64,000 nt of DNA from HGM12998 sp900756495 (GCA_958477305.1 CAUEFI010000011.1:53231-117230); one strand, 5' to 3'; shown: positions 15,943-24,622, counted from the stretch's first letter. The notes: generated from the sequence alone by a model not told the origin. Made by a program: numbers and translations.

Positions 15943-16716
15943 ATGTCAAAGACCATTGCAATTGTGAATCAAAAGGGCGGAGTAGGCAAAACTACAACCT
16001 GTGTAAACCTGGCTGCCGCCCTTCGGAGCCTGGATGCCCGTATTCTTGTATGCGATTTTGACCCTCAGGCCAACACTACTTCCGGCCTTGGCGTGGACAA
16101 GACAACAGCTTCTCCCAACATCTATGATGTGCTGATTAATGGCGCCGACCCCGCCAAAGCCATTGTAACAACCCCTTACGGGGACGTGATCCCTGCTCAT
16201 AAATCCCTGGCCGGCGCAACTGTGGAGATGATTGGCATGGCACGTCGGGAATACTTACTGAAAGACGCTCTTTCACTGGTATCGGCAAACTACGATTTCA
16301 TTTTTGTAGACTGCCCCCCTTCTTTGGAATTGTTGACCCTCAACGCACTATGCGCAGCGGACACGGTGCTGGTACCTGTCCAGTGCGAGTACTATGCCCT
16401 GGAGGGGCTCTCTGACCTGCTCTCTACCATCCGCATTGTAAAAAAATCTCTGAATCCCAATATCGCCTTGGAAGGCGTCGTACTCACCATGTATGATGGG
16501 CGAACCAATCTATCTCTCCAGGTTGCCGAGGAGGTCAAGCGTCACTTCCCAGGCCAGGTCTATGCAACCGTTATTCCCCGGAATGTACGGCTATCAGAGG
16601 CTCCCAGCCACGGCAAACCGGTTTTGGCCTATGACGCGCTTTCTCGGGGCGCCGAGGCCTATATCGCCCTGGCACAGGAGTTTAAGGCACATAACGTGCC
16701 GGTTGGAAAGGTGTAA
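15943..16716 (+). CDS. parA: Chromosome partitioning ATPase ParA (Soj)
   Basis: A 257-residue deviant-Walker ATPase: KGGVGKTTT (residues 11-19) with the ParA signature lysine, CDFDPQANTTSGLG Walker A' strand and FVDCPPSLELLTLNAL Walker B. Together with ParB and parS it drives origin segregation and, in Bacillus, tunes DnaA. The upstream in-frame extension contains parS, so the ATG at 15943 is the start; GGCAGGTG precedes it. parB starts four bases after the stop. Confidence 0.95.
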   Translation: MSKTIAIVNQKGGVGKTTTCVNLAAALRSLDARILVCDFDPQANTTSGLGVDKTTASPNIYDVLINGADPAKAIVTTPYGDVIPAHKSLAGATVEMIGMARREYLLKDALSLVSANYDFIFVDCPPSLELLTLNALCAADTVLVPVQCEYYALEGLSDLLSTIRIVKKSLNPNIALEGVVLTMYDGRTNLSLQVAEEVKRHFPGQVYATVIPRNVRLSEAPSHGKPVLAYDALSRGAEAYIALAQEFKAHNVPVGKV

Positions 16717-16720
16717 TTCT

Positions 16721-17626
16721 ATGGCTGGTAAAGATCGCGGCCTGGGCAAAGGCCTGGGCGCACTGCTCGGCGATGTAGCGCTCCAAACTCAGGAGGGCGG
16801 CTCGCTCTCACTCCCCATTTCACAAGTGGAACCTGGGCTGAGGCAGCCTCGAAAACGTTTTGAGGATGAAGCGCTTCAGGACTTGGCCGACTCTGTCCGT
16901 CTGCACGGCATTATTCAACCTTTGACTGTCCGGCGGCTCTCCTCGGGGTATTATCAAATTATTGCCGGTGAGCGGCGCTGGCGGGCAGCCAAATTGGCGG
17001 GACTTACCGAAATACCTGCCGTCATTATCGAGGCCGATGACCGTAAAGTAATGGAAATCGGACTCATTGAAAATCTTCAGCGTGAGGACCTCAATCCTAT
17101 TGAGGAAGCCGCTGGCTTTAAAGTCTTAATGGAGGAATATGGGCTTACTCAAGAAGAAGTCGCCCAGAGAGTCGGCAAATCCCGTCCCGCTATCGCCAAC
17201 GCACTGCGATTGCTCGCCCTGCCTCAGGAGATCTGCAGTTTACTGGAAAACGGTCAGCTCTCAGCCGGCCATGCACGGGCCATTCTCTCCCTTCCCGATT
17301 CAGAGTTGCAGATAAAGTTAGCTAAAAAGGTAGTGGCTGAAGATCTCTCTGTTCGGCAGACCGAAGCTCTGTCAAAACGGCTTGCGGACCAAGAGCAGAC
17401 GTCTGTCGGGCAGGATCAAGGCCGTCAGACCGACCCCATGAAGCTGTATCGCGACGCCGCAGCAAAAAATCTCTCCAGCCAGTGGGGACGCAAAATTACC
17501 ATTTCCGCAGGCACTAAAAAGGGAAAGCTAGAAATTGAGTTTTACGGTGACGACGACTTGACGGAGCTTCTGGACCGTCTCGAAGGCCAAATTGTTTCTC
17601 CCCCGAAGGGAGGCTCAGGGAATTGA
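16721..17626 (+). CDS. parB: Chromosome partitioning protein ParB (Spo0J)
   Basis: A 301-residue CTPase clamp that loads at parS. The N-terminal LGKGLGALLG peptide, which stimulates ParA, is present (about residues 7-16). The CTP-binding motif GERRWRAAKLAG, the ENLQREDLNPIEEA block, the helix-turn-helix (LTQEEVAQRVGKSRPAIANALR) and a C-terminal dimerisation region follow. It overlaps the next gene by four bases (TTGA). Confidence 0.95.
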   Translation: MAGKDRGLGKGLGALLGDVALQTQEGGSLSLPISQVEPGLRQPRKRFEDEALQDLADSVRLHGIIQPLTVRRLSSGYYQIIAGERRWRAAKLAGLTEIPAVIIEADDRKVMEIGLIENLQREDLNPIEEAAGFKVLMEEYGLTQEEVAQRVGKSRPAIANALRLLALPQEICSLLENGQLSAGHARAILSLPDSELQIKLAKKVVAEDLSVRQTEALSKRLADQEQTSVGQDQGRQTDPMKLYRDAAAKNLSSQWGRKITISAGTKKGKLEIEFYGDDDLTELLDRLEGQIVSPPKGGSGN

Positions 17627-18174
17627 GTACAGAGCAGGAAAAGCACGAGCAGGGGCGGCTCCAGCACGACGCAGAGCATGAACGCCCACACAAAAGAAAT
17701 TCTGTTCTATTCTATCTGGTTATCCTTTTTGCCGCAGCCTTCCTGCTCCTCCTTATGTCTTACTTTGCTCAACAGCGGGACAGAGACAATCTGGAGCAGA
17801 CCTCAAATTCAGCTGTACAGACGCTGACCCAGATACTCCAGGAGCGAGACCAACTCAAGGCAGAAAACGAAACGCTTGAGGCGCAGCTCACTGATCTGGA
17901 GCGACAGCTTGCCGATGCACAGTCTGAGGCAGAGAGGGCACAGGACGCCGCTGCGGAAGCTGTTCGCGAGGCCAACTTGACCGCGCAGGCCATGGATTTT
18001 TTCTGGCAAATCGACGAGGCCTATGTGCGGGGCCGCTATTCCCTCTGCCGGGAACTGATAGCATCTCTGGAAAATGGCCGCTTAACTGCGTATCTTCCCA
18101 AGGAGAGCGCCACAGATACGGACCGGTTCTCACCCTATGATCGCTACCAAGAAATCTACGAAGCGCTCAACTGA
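17623..18174 (+). CDS. Membrane-anchored coiled-coil protein of unknown function
   Basis: A 183-residue protein not recognised as a known family. It has a charged N-terminus (about 26 residues), one membrane segment (LFYLVILFAAAFLLLLMSYF), then a long alanine/glutamate-rich coiled coil (about residues 60-125), and a folded-looking C-terminus. Start is TTG sharing bases with the parB stop, with AAGGGAGG 9 bases upstream, so it is translationally coupled to parB. The topology places the coiled coil outside if N-in. A link to envelope or division is possible from context only. Confidence 0.75.
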   Translation: MSTEQEKHEQGRLQHDAEHERPHKRNSVLFYLVILFAAAFLLLLMSYFAQQRDRDNLEQTSNSAVQTLTQILQERDQLKAENETLEAQLTDLERQLADAQSEAERAQDAAAEAVREANLTAQAMDFFWQIDEAYVRGRYSLCRELIASLENGRLTAYLPKESATDTDRFSPYDRYQEIYEALN

Positions 18175-18179
18175 TATGA

Positions 18180-18195
18180 TGTTTCACGTGAAACA
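18180..18195. promoter_or_regulatory. parS: parS site 2
   Basis: A perfect TGTTTCACGTGAAACA between the coiled-coil gene and serS, 2.3 kb from site 1. Here the flanks extend only to ATG/CAT and no T-run follows, so this copy is not a terminator. Confidence 0.93.
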
Positions 18196-18231
18196 TAGAC
18201 ATTCCAACAATACAAAACGAGGTGTACTGCT

Positions 18232-19536
18232 ATGCTCGATATTAAGTTTATCCGGGAAAACCCCGATGTCGTCAAAGAAAACATACGCAAAAAATTTCAG
18301 GAAGAAAAACTCCCACTGGTAGACAAGGTGCTCGAACTGGATCGAGAAAACCGGGATACCATACAAGAAGCCCAGGATCTGCGCACCGCCCGCAACACAC
18401 TCTCCAAACAAGTCGGCATCCTGATGGGTCAGGCCAAGAAGGACCCGGCCAAACTCACTGAAGCCGAAGCCGCCAAAGCCCAAGTAAAGGCCAACGCCGA
18501 CCGACTGGCACAGCTGGAAGCCCGGGAGGCGGAATTAGCTGATGAGATCCGCAAGATTTTGCTGGTTATTCCCCAGATAATCGACCCGACGGTACCTCTG
18601 GGCCCCGACGACTCCTGCAACGTTGAAGTGGAACGCTTTGGCGAGCCGCTGGTGCCCGACTATGAAATTCCCTATCATACCGACATTATGGAGTCCTTTG
18701 ACGGCATTGATATGGATGCCGCCGGCCGCGTATCCGGTTCCGGCTTCTACTACCTGCTGGGCGACATTGCCCGCCTCCACGAGGCTGTCCTGGCCTATGG
18801 GCGGGATTTTATGATTGACAAAGGCTTCACCTACTGCATTCCCCCGTTCATGATCCACGGGAACGTAGTGGAGGGCGTCATGAGTCAGACCGACATGGAC
18901 GGGATGATGTATAAAATAGAGGGCGAAGACCTCTACCTCATCGGCACAAGCGAACACTCTATGATCGGGCGCTTTATTGACCAAATTCTGCCCGAGGACA
19001 AGCTCCCGCAGACGCTCACCTCCTACTCCCCCTGCTTCCGCAAAGAAAAAGGCTCTCACGGCATTGAAGAGCGCGGCGTCTACCGCATTCACCAATTTGA
19101 AAAGCAGGAGATGATTGTCGTCTGCAAGCCCGAGGATTCCAGCGATTGGTATGAGAAGATGTGGCGCTACTCGGTAGAACTCTTCCGAAACTTCGACATC
19201 CCTGTCCGTCAACTGGAGTGCTGCTCCGGCGACTTGGCTGACCTGAAAGTTAAATCGTGCGACATTGAGGCCTGGAGCCCCCGCCAGAAAAAATACTTTG
19301 AGGTCTGTTCCTGCTCCAATCTGGGAGACGCGCAGGCTCGCCGCCTGAAAATCCGCTATCGCGGCGCAGACGGCAAAAATTATTTGGCGCATACGCTTAA
19401 TAATACCTGTGTAGCTCCGCCTCGCATGCTGATTGCACTGTTGGAGAACAATCTCCAGGCCGACGGCAGTGTTAAAATTCCCAAAGTACTTCAGCCATAT
19501 ATGGGCGGCAAAGAGATCCTAATCCCAAAAAAATAG
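18232..19536 (+). CDS. serS: Seryl-tRNA synthetase
   Basis: A 434-residue class II synthetase. The N-terminal long helical arm (about residues 30-105) that grips the tRNA-Ser variable arm is followed by the catalytic core with motif 2 (SPCFRKEKGSHG) and motif 3 region (TCVAPPRMLIALLENN). Full length. It follows parS site 2 with no T-box or clear promoter, so it is probably co-transcribed with parAB and the coiled-coil gene. Confidence 0.96.
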   Translation: MLDIKFIRENPDVVKENIRKKFQEEKLPLVDKVLELDRENRDTIQEAQDLRTARNTLSKQVGILMGQAKKDPAKLTEAEAAKAQVKANADRLAQLEAREAELADEIRKILLVIPQIIDPTVPLGPDDSCNVEVERFGEPLVPDYEIPYHTDIMESFDGIDMDAAGRVSGSGFYYLLGDIARLHEAVLAYGRDFMIDKGFTYCIPPFMIHGNVVEGVMSQTDMDGMMYKIEGEDLYLIGTSEHSMIGRFIDQILPEDKLPQTLTSYSPCFRKEKGSHGIEERGVYRIHQFEKQEMIVVCKPEDSSDWYEKMWRYSVELFRNFDIPVRQLECCSGDLADLKVKSCDIEAWSPRQKKYFEVCSCSNLGDAQARRLKIRYRGADGKNYLAHTLNNTCVAPPRMLIALLENNLQADGSVKIPKVLQPYMGGKEILIPKK

Positions 19537-19558
19537 CGTCGCATCTGACAGACACAGC

Positions 19559-19864
19559 TTATAGGAAAGGAACGGCCGCCTCCCATCCCGCAGCCAAAAC
19601 GATTTCGGAGGGGACGCCGTGGTAGGACAGCGCTACACAGCCGATACATTTCCGAGAGACATCCGGTACAAATATACTTGGCAAGCTGGTGTTATGAATA
19701 CCTCTGGAACACTTGCCCAGCCCTTTGGCGAATACTTTCTGCCCGACTATGACGCCCCCACCTGATTTCTGGATAGCGCGCTCACCGTATATCCCATCTT
19801 CCATGACACTGCCGTGGTAGAAGCCGAAGCGGGACTGTTTCGCCTTATCCTGACCTGAGCCCAT
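19559..19864 (-). CDS. Doubtful 101-residue ORF in the serS-mscL gap
   Basis: The about 370-base gap between serS and mscL holds one minus-strand ORF of 101 codons with a cysteine-containing C-terminal half (SRKCIGC). It matches nothing I recognise, has only a weak GGAG upstream, and is flanked by plus-strand genes. The plus strand in another frame also reads protein-like from a GTG at 19619 (GGAGGGG before it) until a TGA at about 19766, then resumes in the same frame. The gap could be a decayed gene; neither reading is convincing. Confidence 0.2.
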   Translation of the reverse strand: MGSGQDKAKQSRFGFYHGSVMEDGIYGERAIQKSGGGVIVGQKVFAKGLGKCSRGIHNTSLPSIFVPDVSRKCIGCVALSYHGVPSEIVLAAGWEAAVPFL

Positions 19865-19908
19865 GTGCCAGCTCCGCGAAACTAAAATTATAGAGGAGGC
19901 CTTTATTC

Positions 19909-20358
19909 ATGTCTGTAACAGAAAAAGGAAAAGGATTTATTGCCGAATTCAAGCAATTTATTGCCCGGGGAAATGTCGTGGATATGGCCGTCGGCGTCAT
20001 TATCGGCGGTGCTTTCGGCAAAATTTCAACTTCTCTGGTCAATGACATCATCATGCCCGCCATCTCCATGCTCATTGGCGGCATTGACTTTACCAACTGG
20101 AAACTTGTGCTAAAGCAGGCGGTCATAGAAAACGGGGAAGAACTCTCGGCTGCGGTCACACTCAATTTCGGGACCTTTTTGTCCACCATACTCGACTTCC
20201 TCATCATTGCTTTTGCCGTTTTCTGTATTATAAAGATATTAAACTCCTTTCACCGCAAACGTGAAGAACCTGCCGCTCCCCCACCTGCACCCCCGGAACC
20301 CTCTAAAGAGGAACTGCTTCTCACCGAAATCCGCGATTTGCTGAAGGAGAAAGCATAA
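19909..20358 (+). CDS. mscL: Large-conductance mechanosensitive channel
   Basis: A 149-residue MscL that opens under high membrane tension and releases solutes on osmotic downshock. TM1 holds the conserved constriction (ARGNVVDMAVGVIIGGAFGK, about residues 17-36), TM2 is about residues 83-103, and the C-terminal bundle helix (EELLLTEIRDLLKEK) closes the protein. A proline/alanine linker (PAAPPPAPPEP) separates them. GAGGAGG precedes the ATG. It abuts the next ORF with no gap. Confidence 0.95.
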   Translation: MSVTEKGKGFIAEFKQFIARGNVVDMAVGVIIGGAFGKISTSLVNDIIMPAISMLIGGIDFTNWKLVLKQAVIENGEELSAAVTLNFGTFLSTILDFLIIAFAVFCIIKILNSFHRKREEPAAPPPAPPEPSKEELLLTEIRDLLKEKA

Positions 20359-20709
20359 ATGTCTGATCCTCAACATTCCCCTGACCATCTTCCCGAAAAG
20401 CATCCTGAAGTACAGGAGGAGCCCTATGTTCCCGCCAGCCCTGTCAAACGAACCCTGGCCTGGATGGGCGTAGTCTACATGGTCATTATTGTAGCACTCA
20501 CCACCTACAATTTGGCCACTGGTTTCCCGCTGCGCGGTGCACCCGGCATCATGCTCTTCCCAGCCTGCGGCGCACTGTCCGTGCTATCCTTCCTGCGCTT
20601 TAAAGCTGACCACCGGGGGTCTATGCTCATTTTGGGCATTACTGCCGCTGCGGCCTGCATGATCAACCTGGCACTGGGTATGATAGCCCTGATCGCCCAA
20701 CAGCCGTAG
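20359..20709 (+). CDS. Small membrane protein of unknown function
   Basis: A 116-residue protein with a proline-rich hydrophilic N-terminus (about 30 residues) and three predicted membrane segments. The start follows the mscL stop immediately (AAGGAGA ribosome site inside mscL) and rsmG begins 10 bases after its end, so it is an operon member. No family is recognised. Confidence 0.75.
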   Translation: MSDPQHSPDHLPEKHPEVQEEPYVPASPVKRTLAWMGVVYMVIIVALTTYNLATGFPLRGAPGIMLFPACGALSVLSFLRFKADHRGSMLILGITAAAACMINLALGMIALIAQQP

Positions 20710-20719
20710 GAGGAGCGCC

Positions 20720-21433
20720 ATGAAAGACCAGATTACAACAGGGCTTTCCATTCTGGGGCTGACTCCTCCAGATAATGCGGATACTGTACTGGCCGAATAT
20801 GGCCGTCTCTTGCTGGAGCAAAACCAAGTTATGAACCTGACTGCAATTACAGACCCCGCCCAGGTGGCCGCGCTCCATTTTCTTGACTCAGCGGCCCTGC
20901 TCACCCTCCCCGGCATTTCCATGGCCGGAAAATCCCTCATTGATGTGGGAACCGGCGCCGGTTTTCCCGGCCTACCATTGAGAATTCTGGAGCCCACCCT
21001 GCATCTGACACTGTTGGACAGCCTCGGCAAGCGGATTAACTGGCTGGCTGCCCTCTGTGAACAGCTGGGGGTACAGGGGGTCACCTGCCTTCACGCCAGG
21101 GCTGAAGAGCAGGCATTTGTGAGCGGCTTTCGCGATTCATTTGACTTCGCTGTATCCCGGGCAGTCGCCTCTATGGGGATGCTGTGTGAGCTCTGCCTGC
21201 CCTATGTAAAGGTGGGAGGCTACTTTCTCGCCATGAAGTCCATGGACTGCGGCGAGGAGGTCGCCGCTGCTGTCAGTGCCATTCGCCTGCTAGGCGGGAG
21301 GCTGCAGCCCGTCCTGGAATATCAGATACCTGGTACAGATGTACGCCGAAGGGTCATTGTTGTCCAAAAACTCTTTCCCACACCTGCCGGCTACCCCAGG
21401 CGGTGGGCAAAAATGCAAAAAGCCCCTCTCTAA
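20720..21433 (+). CDS. rsmG: 16S rRNA (guanine527-N7)-methyltransferase RsmG
   Basis: A 237-residue SAM-dependent methyltransferase (GidB family). The SAM loop reads LIDVGTGAGFPGLPL (about residues 74-88); the NLTAI and HFLDS blocks before it are diagnostic. Loss of this enzyme gives low-level streptomycin resistance in other bacteria. In many Firmicutes rsmG is next to noc/parAB; here it is 5 kb downstream with serS and mscL between. AGGAGCG precedes the ATG. Confidence 0.95.
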   Translation: MKDQITTGLSILGLTPPDNADTVLAEYGRLLLEQNQVMNLTAITDPAQVAALHFLDSAALLTLPGISMAGKSLIDVGTGAGFPGLPLRILEPTLHLTLLDSLGKRINWLAALCEQLGVQGVTCLHARAEEQAFVSGFRDSFDFAVSRAVASMGMLCELCLPYVKVGGYFLAMKSMDCGEEVAAAVSAIRLLGGRLQPVLEYQIPGTDVRRRVIVVQKLFPTPAGYPRRWAKMQKAPL

Positions 21434-21494
21434 GCTTGCTTCCATGCACTCCCCGGACATTTAAAAAATTTCTGCTATATTGCACAAAAAAGCA

Positions 21495-21523
21495 TTGATT
21501 AGTTTGTAAAATTATGATATGAT
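21495..21523 (+). promoter_or_regulatory. Promoter for the MinD-like gene
   Basis: TTGATT (21495-21500), 17 bases, TATGAT (21518-21523), 26 bases before the ATG at 21550. Confidence 0.65.
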
Positions 21524-21549
21524 GCTAATGTATGGACAGGAGGGACTCT

Positions 21550-22290
21550 ATGGCAGCCGCAATTGTGGTTACGTCGGGTAAGGGCGGCACAGGCAAAACT
21601 ACCGTCACCGGCGGCGTTGCCTCCTGTCTGGCCGCTTTGGGCAAACGCGTCTTGTGCCTTGACATGGATGTGGGCCTGCGCAATCTGGACCTCACCCTGG
21701 GCCTCAGCGATCGGGCACTGATGGACTTTACAGATGTGCTCACTGGGCGCTGTACCCTGGACCGGGCCGCCATCCCACACCCTATCATTGAAAATCTGTA
21801 TCTGTTGACTGCGCCCATGACCCCTCTGTCCGGCACCCTGCCCAAAGAGGGAATGGCACAGCTGATCCGCTGTGCCAAAGAGGACTATGACTACATTCTA
21901 ATGGACTCCCCTGCCGGATTGGGCGACGGCTTCCGTCTGGCCGTACATGCGGCAGACCGGGCCATTGTAGTCTCTACCACCGATGCCTCCGCCCTCCGGG
22001 ATGCCCAGCGGACCGTGGCGGAACTCTCCCGATCCCTTGAACGCATTCACCTTGTGGTCAACCGGGTTCAGCCGCGGCTCATGCGCCGTCTTCATACCAC
22101 CATTGACGACGCTATGGACACCGCAGGTCTTCCCCTGCTGGGTGTTGTTCCTGAAGATCCGACGGTTATGCTCTCAGCAAATCAGGGACAGCCTCTGATT
22201 CTGGCCACCAGCAGAGGCGCCGCTGTTGCCTGTCTGAATATCGCCCGGCGCCTACTTGGTCAAAAAACTCCTATGATGAAAATCCGTTAA
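21550..22290 (+). CDS. minD: MinD-like septum site-determining ATPase
   Basis: A 246-residue deviant-Walker ATPase: GKGGTGKTT (about residues 10-18), DMDVGLRNLDLTLGL (MinD-type A' motif) and DYILMDSPAGLGDGF. It is closer to MinD than to ParA. The C-terminus (NIARRLLGQKTPMMKIR) is short and its ability to form the usual membrane-targeting amphipathic helix is unclear. No minC, minE or divIVA is nearby, so its partner is unknown. The ATG at 21550 is preferred over 21532 because AGGAGGG lies 7 bases upstream. Confidence 0.8.
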   Translation: MAAAIVVTSGKGGTGKTTVTGGVASCLAALGKRVLCLDMDVGLRNLDLTLGLSDRALMDFTDVLTGRCTLDRAAIPHPIIENLYLLTAPMTPLSGTLPKEGMAQLIRCAKEDYDYILMDSPAGLGDGFRLAVHAADRAIVVSTTDASALRDAQRTVAELSRSLERIHLVVNRVQPRLMRRLHTTIDDAMDTAGLPLLGVVPEDPTVMLSANQGQPLILATSRGAAVACLNIARRLLGQKTPMMKIR

Positions 22291-22314
22291 GCCTACGAAG
22301 AGAGGAAGTTGGTT

Positions 22315-22731
22315 ATGAATATTGCCTTGATGAGCCACGACCATAAGAAAGAGCTGATGGTGCAGTTCTGTATCGCCTATTATGGTATTTTATCCAAGCA
22401 TGTGCTCTGCGCCACCAACACGACCGGCCGCTTGGTCTCCGAGGCCACGGGCCTGCCCGTTAACCTGTTCCTCTCCCACGAGCACGGCGGCAGCCAGCAG
22501 ATCGGCGCGCGCATTGCCTATAATGAGATCGATATGGTGCTCTTTTTCTCCGACCCCAAATCCAGCGATCTCAACGAGGACCTGGAGTATATTACCCGTC
22601 TGTGCGACCAGTATAACATCCCCTTTGCTACCAATGTCGCCACAGCTGAGATGCTGATTCACGGCCTGGAGCGCGGCGACCTGGACTGGCGCGATATTAT
22701 CAACCCAAAGACCAAGCCCTTTACCGCATAG
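22315..22731 (+). CDS. Methylglyoxal synthase-like protein lacking the catalytic aspartate
   Basis: A 138-residue protein with clear methylglyoxal synthase homology: SHDHKKELM, ATNTTGRLVSEATGL, FFSDP, NVATAEMLI. The enzyme turns dihydroxyacetone phosphate into methylglyoxal. The loop that should read GPxGGDQQ reads HEHGGSQQ, so the residue aligned with E. coli catalytic base Asp71 is serine and the phosphate-binding Gly-Pro is changed. Residues aligned with Asp20, Asp91 and Asp101 are kept. It may be inactive or have another role. GAGGAAG precedes the ATG; it follows minD by 24 bases. Confidence 0.8.
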   Translation: MNIALMSHDHKKELMVQFCIAYYGILSKHVLCATNTTGRLVSEATGLPVNLFLSHEHGGSQQIGARIAYNEIDMVLFFSDPKSSDLNEDLEYITRLCDQYNIPFATNVATAEMLIHGLERGDLDWRDIINPKTKPFTA

Positions 22732-22822
22732 AGCACCGGCGGAGAGGCCGTTCTGCTGTGAGAAGAAACCACCGGACCCGCTCTGCGGATTCGGCCGCCT
22801 GCTTTCGCAGCACAGGTTATAC

Positions 22823-22851
22823 TTGACTTTTTCGCCTGATTGCGATAATAT
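22823..22851 (+). promoter_or_regulatory. Promoter of the hisS T-box transcript
   Basis: TTGACT (22823-22828), 17-base spacer, TAATAT (22846-22851), directly upstream of the T-box leader. Confidence 0.8.
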
Positions 22852-22859
22852 CACATGAC

Positions 22860-23098
22860 ACCGCGACGACGGAGCATGAGTAGCCCGGACACCGCCGGAC
22901 AGAGAAAAGCGTCTATGGCTGAAAGCGCTTGCGGCAAGGCCCGGAGGAAAGACAGCTTCAACAGCGGGGATGGAGACATCCACGGCCCGCTCCCCGTACC
23001 AGGAGCAGTTTGAGGGCGGCTTTGCCGCTGAACATGGGTGGCACCACGAGAAGCACATGCTCTCGTCCCGTGGATACGGGACGAGAGCATTCTCTTTT
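22860..23098 (+). promoter_or_regulatory. T-box leader before hisS, apparently tRNA-Asp specific
   Basis: Stem I base GGAGC (22871-22875) pairs with GCTTC (22955-22959). AGTA (22879-22882) and AGAGA plus GGCTGAAAG mark the stem I loops. The specifier position just before the closing helix reads GAC followed by A (22951-22953), an Asp codon. The T-box GGGTGGCACCACG (23036-23048) exposes TGGC, which matches an acceptor end GCCA (discriminator G, as in tRNA-Asp; His has C). A 15-bp terminator stem (23057-23071 with 23076-23090) ends in TTCTCTTTT. The leader is certain; Asp specificity is inference from two independent positions. Confidence 0.85.
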
Positions 23099-23198
23099 AC
23101 CATCAAGGCACAAATTTTTAATCCAGTCTTCTCGCTGTCCAACTCGCCATATAGCTCAATCCAAACATGAATCATAAACAAAAGGAGCGTTACTACCA

Positions 23199-24554
23199 AT
23201 GGCACAGATGAAACCCCGTACCTTATCCGGCTTTATGGAGTTGCTGCCCGGCAGGCAGGTGCAGTTTGACCGGATGGTGGATATTCTGCGCAAGACGTAC
23301 TCCCTCTATGGATTTACTCCCCTGGACACTCCCATCATTGAAGCCAGCGAAGTCCTGCTGGCCAAAGGTGGCGGAGAGACTGAGAAACAGATCTACCGCT
23401 TTACCAAGGGAGATACTGATCTCTCCCTGCGCTTCGATCTGACGGTGCCTCTGGCCAAGTATGTGGCCCTGCACCAGAATGAACTCACCTTTCCCTTCCG
23501 CCGTTTCCAGATCGGAAAGGTCTATCGGGGCGAACGCGCTCAACGTGGCCGGTTCCGGGAGTTTTATCAGGCCGATATCGATATTATCGGCGATGGTGCC
23601 CTGGACATCTCCAATGAGGCTGAAATCCCCTCCATCATCTTCAAAACCTTTACCGCTTTGGGCCTGAGGCGCTTTAAAATCAGAGTGAACAACCGCAAGG
23701 TGCTCAACGGTCTCTTTGCCCTATTGGGACTGGAGGACCGGTCTGCAGATATCATGCGCACCATAGACAAGCTGGAGAAAATCGGTGCACAGAAGGTCAA
23801 GGCCATCCTCACCGACGATTTGGCCGTACCCGCTGACACTGCGGACAAGCTTCTGGCTCTCCTTTCTTCTGCCGATCCGCTGACTGCCCTGGACGCGCTT
23901 ACGGGGCAGAACACGCTTTTTGACCAAGGTGTAGAGGAGCTCTCCACTGTCGTAAAATATATGGCCGCCTTTGGAGTCCCTGAGGACCACTTTATGGTGG
24001 ATCTAACCATTGCCCGCGGCCTGGACTACTACACCGGAACCGTCTATGAGACCGTCATGCTGGATCATCCGGAGATTGGTTCCATCTGTTCCGGCGGCAG
24101 ATATGATAACCTAGCGGAATATTACACCGATAAACAACTCCCTGGCGTAGGTATTTCTATCGGACTGACCCGTCTTTTCTTTGTATTGGAGGACCAGGGC
24201 TACTTGAATGAGGCGCTTCTCACCGCTCCCGCCGATGTATTAATCTTGCCCATGACCGAAGACCTCTCCCCTGCCATCTCTCTGGCCACCACGCTCCGCG
24301 AAGCAGGCATCCGCACCCAGATCCACGCCGAAAAGAAGAAATTTAAGCAGAAGCTCTCATATGCTGATAAGCTCTCAATCCCCTACGCAGTCTTCCTTGG
24401 CGAAGATGAAATTGCCCAGGAAATGGTCACACTGAAGGATCTGTCTTCAGGCAGCCAGACCTCCTGTCCCGTGGAGGACGCCGTGTCCCTAATCGCAGAT
24501 CAGCTCTTGGCCCGCAACGCGGGGCGGCCAATTCAAGAGCCCGGGGAAGTTTAG
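23199..24554 (+). CDS. hisS: Histidyl-tRNA synthetase
   Basis: A 451-residue class II synthetase with motif 2 (RRFQIGKVYRGERAQRGRFREFYQADIDIIG split by short turns, about residues 108-138), histidine-specific motif ARGLDYYTGTVYE (about 269-281) and motif 3 region (GVGISIGLTRLF), then an anticodon-binding C-terminal domain. Controlled by the upstream T-box. AAAGGAG precedes the ATG. Confidence 0.96.
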   Translation: MAQMKPRTLSGFMELLPGRQVQFDRMVDILRKTYSLYGFTPLDTPIIEASEVLLAKGGGETEKQIYRFTKGDTDLSLRFDLTVPLAKYVALHQNELTFPFRRFQIGKVYRGERAQRGRFREFYQADIDIIGDGALDISNEAEIPSIIFKTFTALGLRRFKIRVNNRKVLNGLFALLGLEDRSADIMRTIDKLEKIGAQKVKAILTDDLAVPADTADKLLALLSSADPLTALDALTGQNTLFDQGVEELSTVVKYMAAFGVPEDHFMVDLTIARGLDYYTGTVYETVMLDHPEIGSICSGGRYDNLAEYYTDKQLPGVGISIGLTRLFFVLEDQGYLNEALLTAPADVLILPMTEDLSPAISLATTLREAGIRTQIHAEKKKFKQKLSYADKLSIPYAVFLGEDEIAQEMVTLKDLSSGSQTSCPVEDAVSLIADQLLARNAGRPIQEPGEV

Positions 24555-24622
24555 CGGCGGAACTTTTTTCTGTTCTCCCCGTCCAAACTGGCAAGACCCT
24601 AAAAAGGAAGGCGACTTTAAAT

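Noticed and set aside
19766..19860. Selenocysteine read-through of the in-frame TGA in the serS-mscL gap
   Set aside because: Tempting given the selenium genes at the left edge, but there is no recognisable family or visible insertion element; noted only as an ambiguous region.
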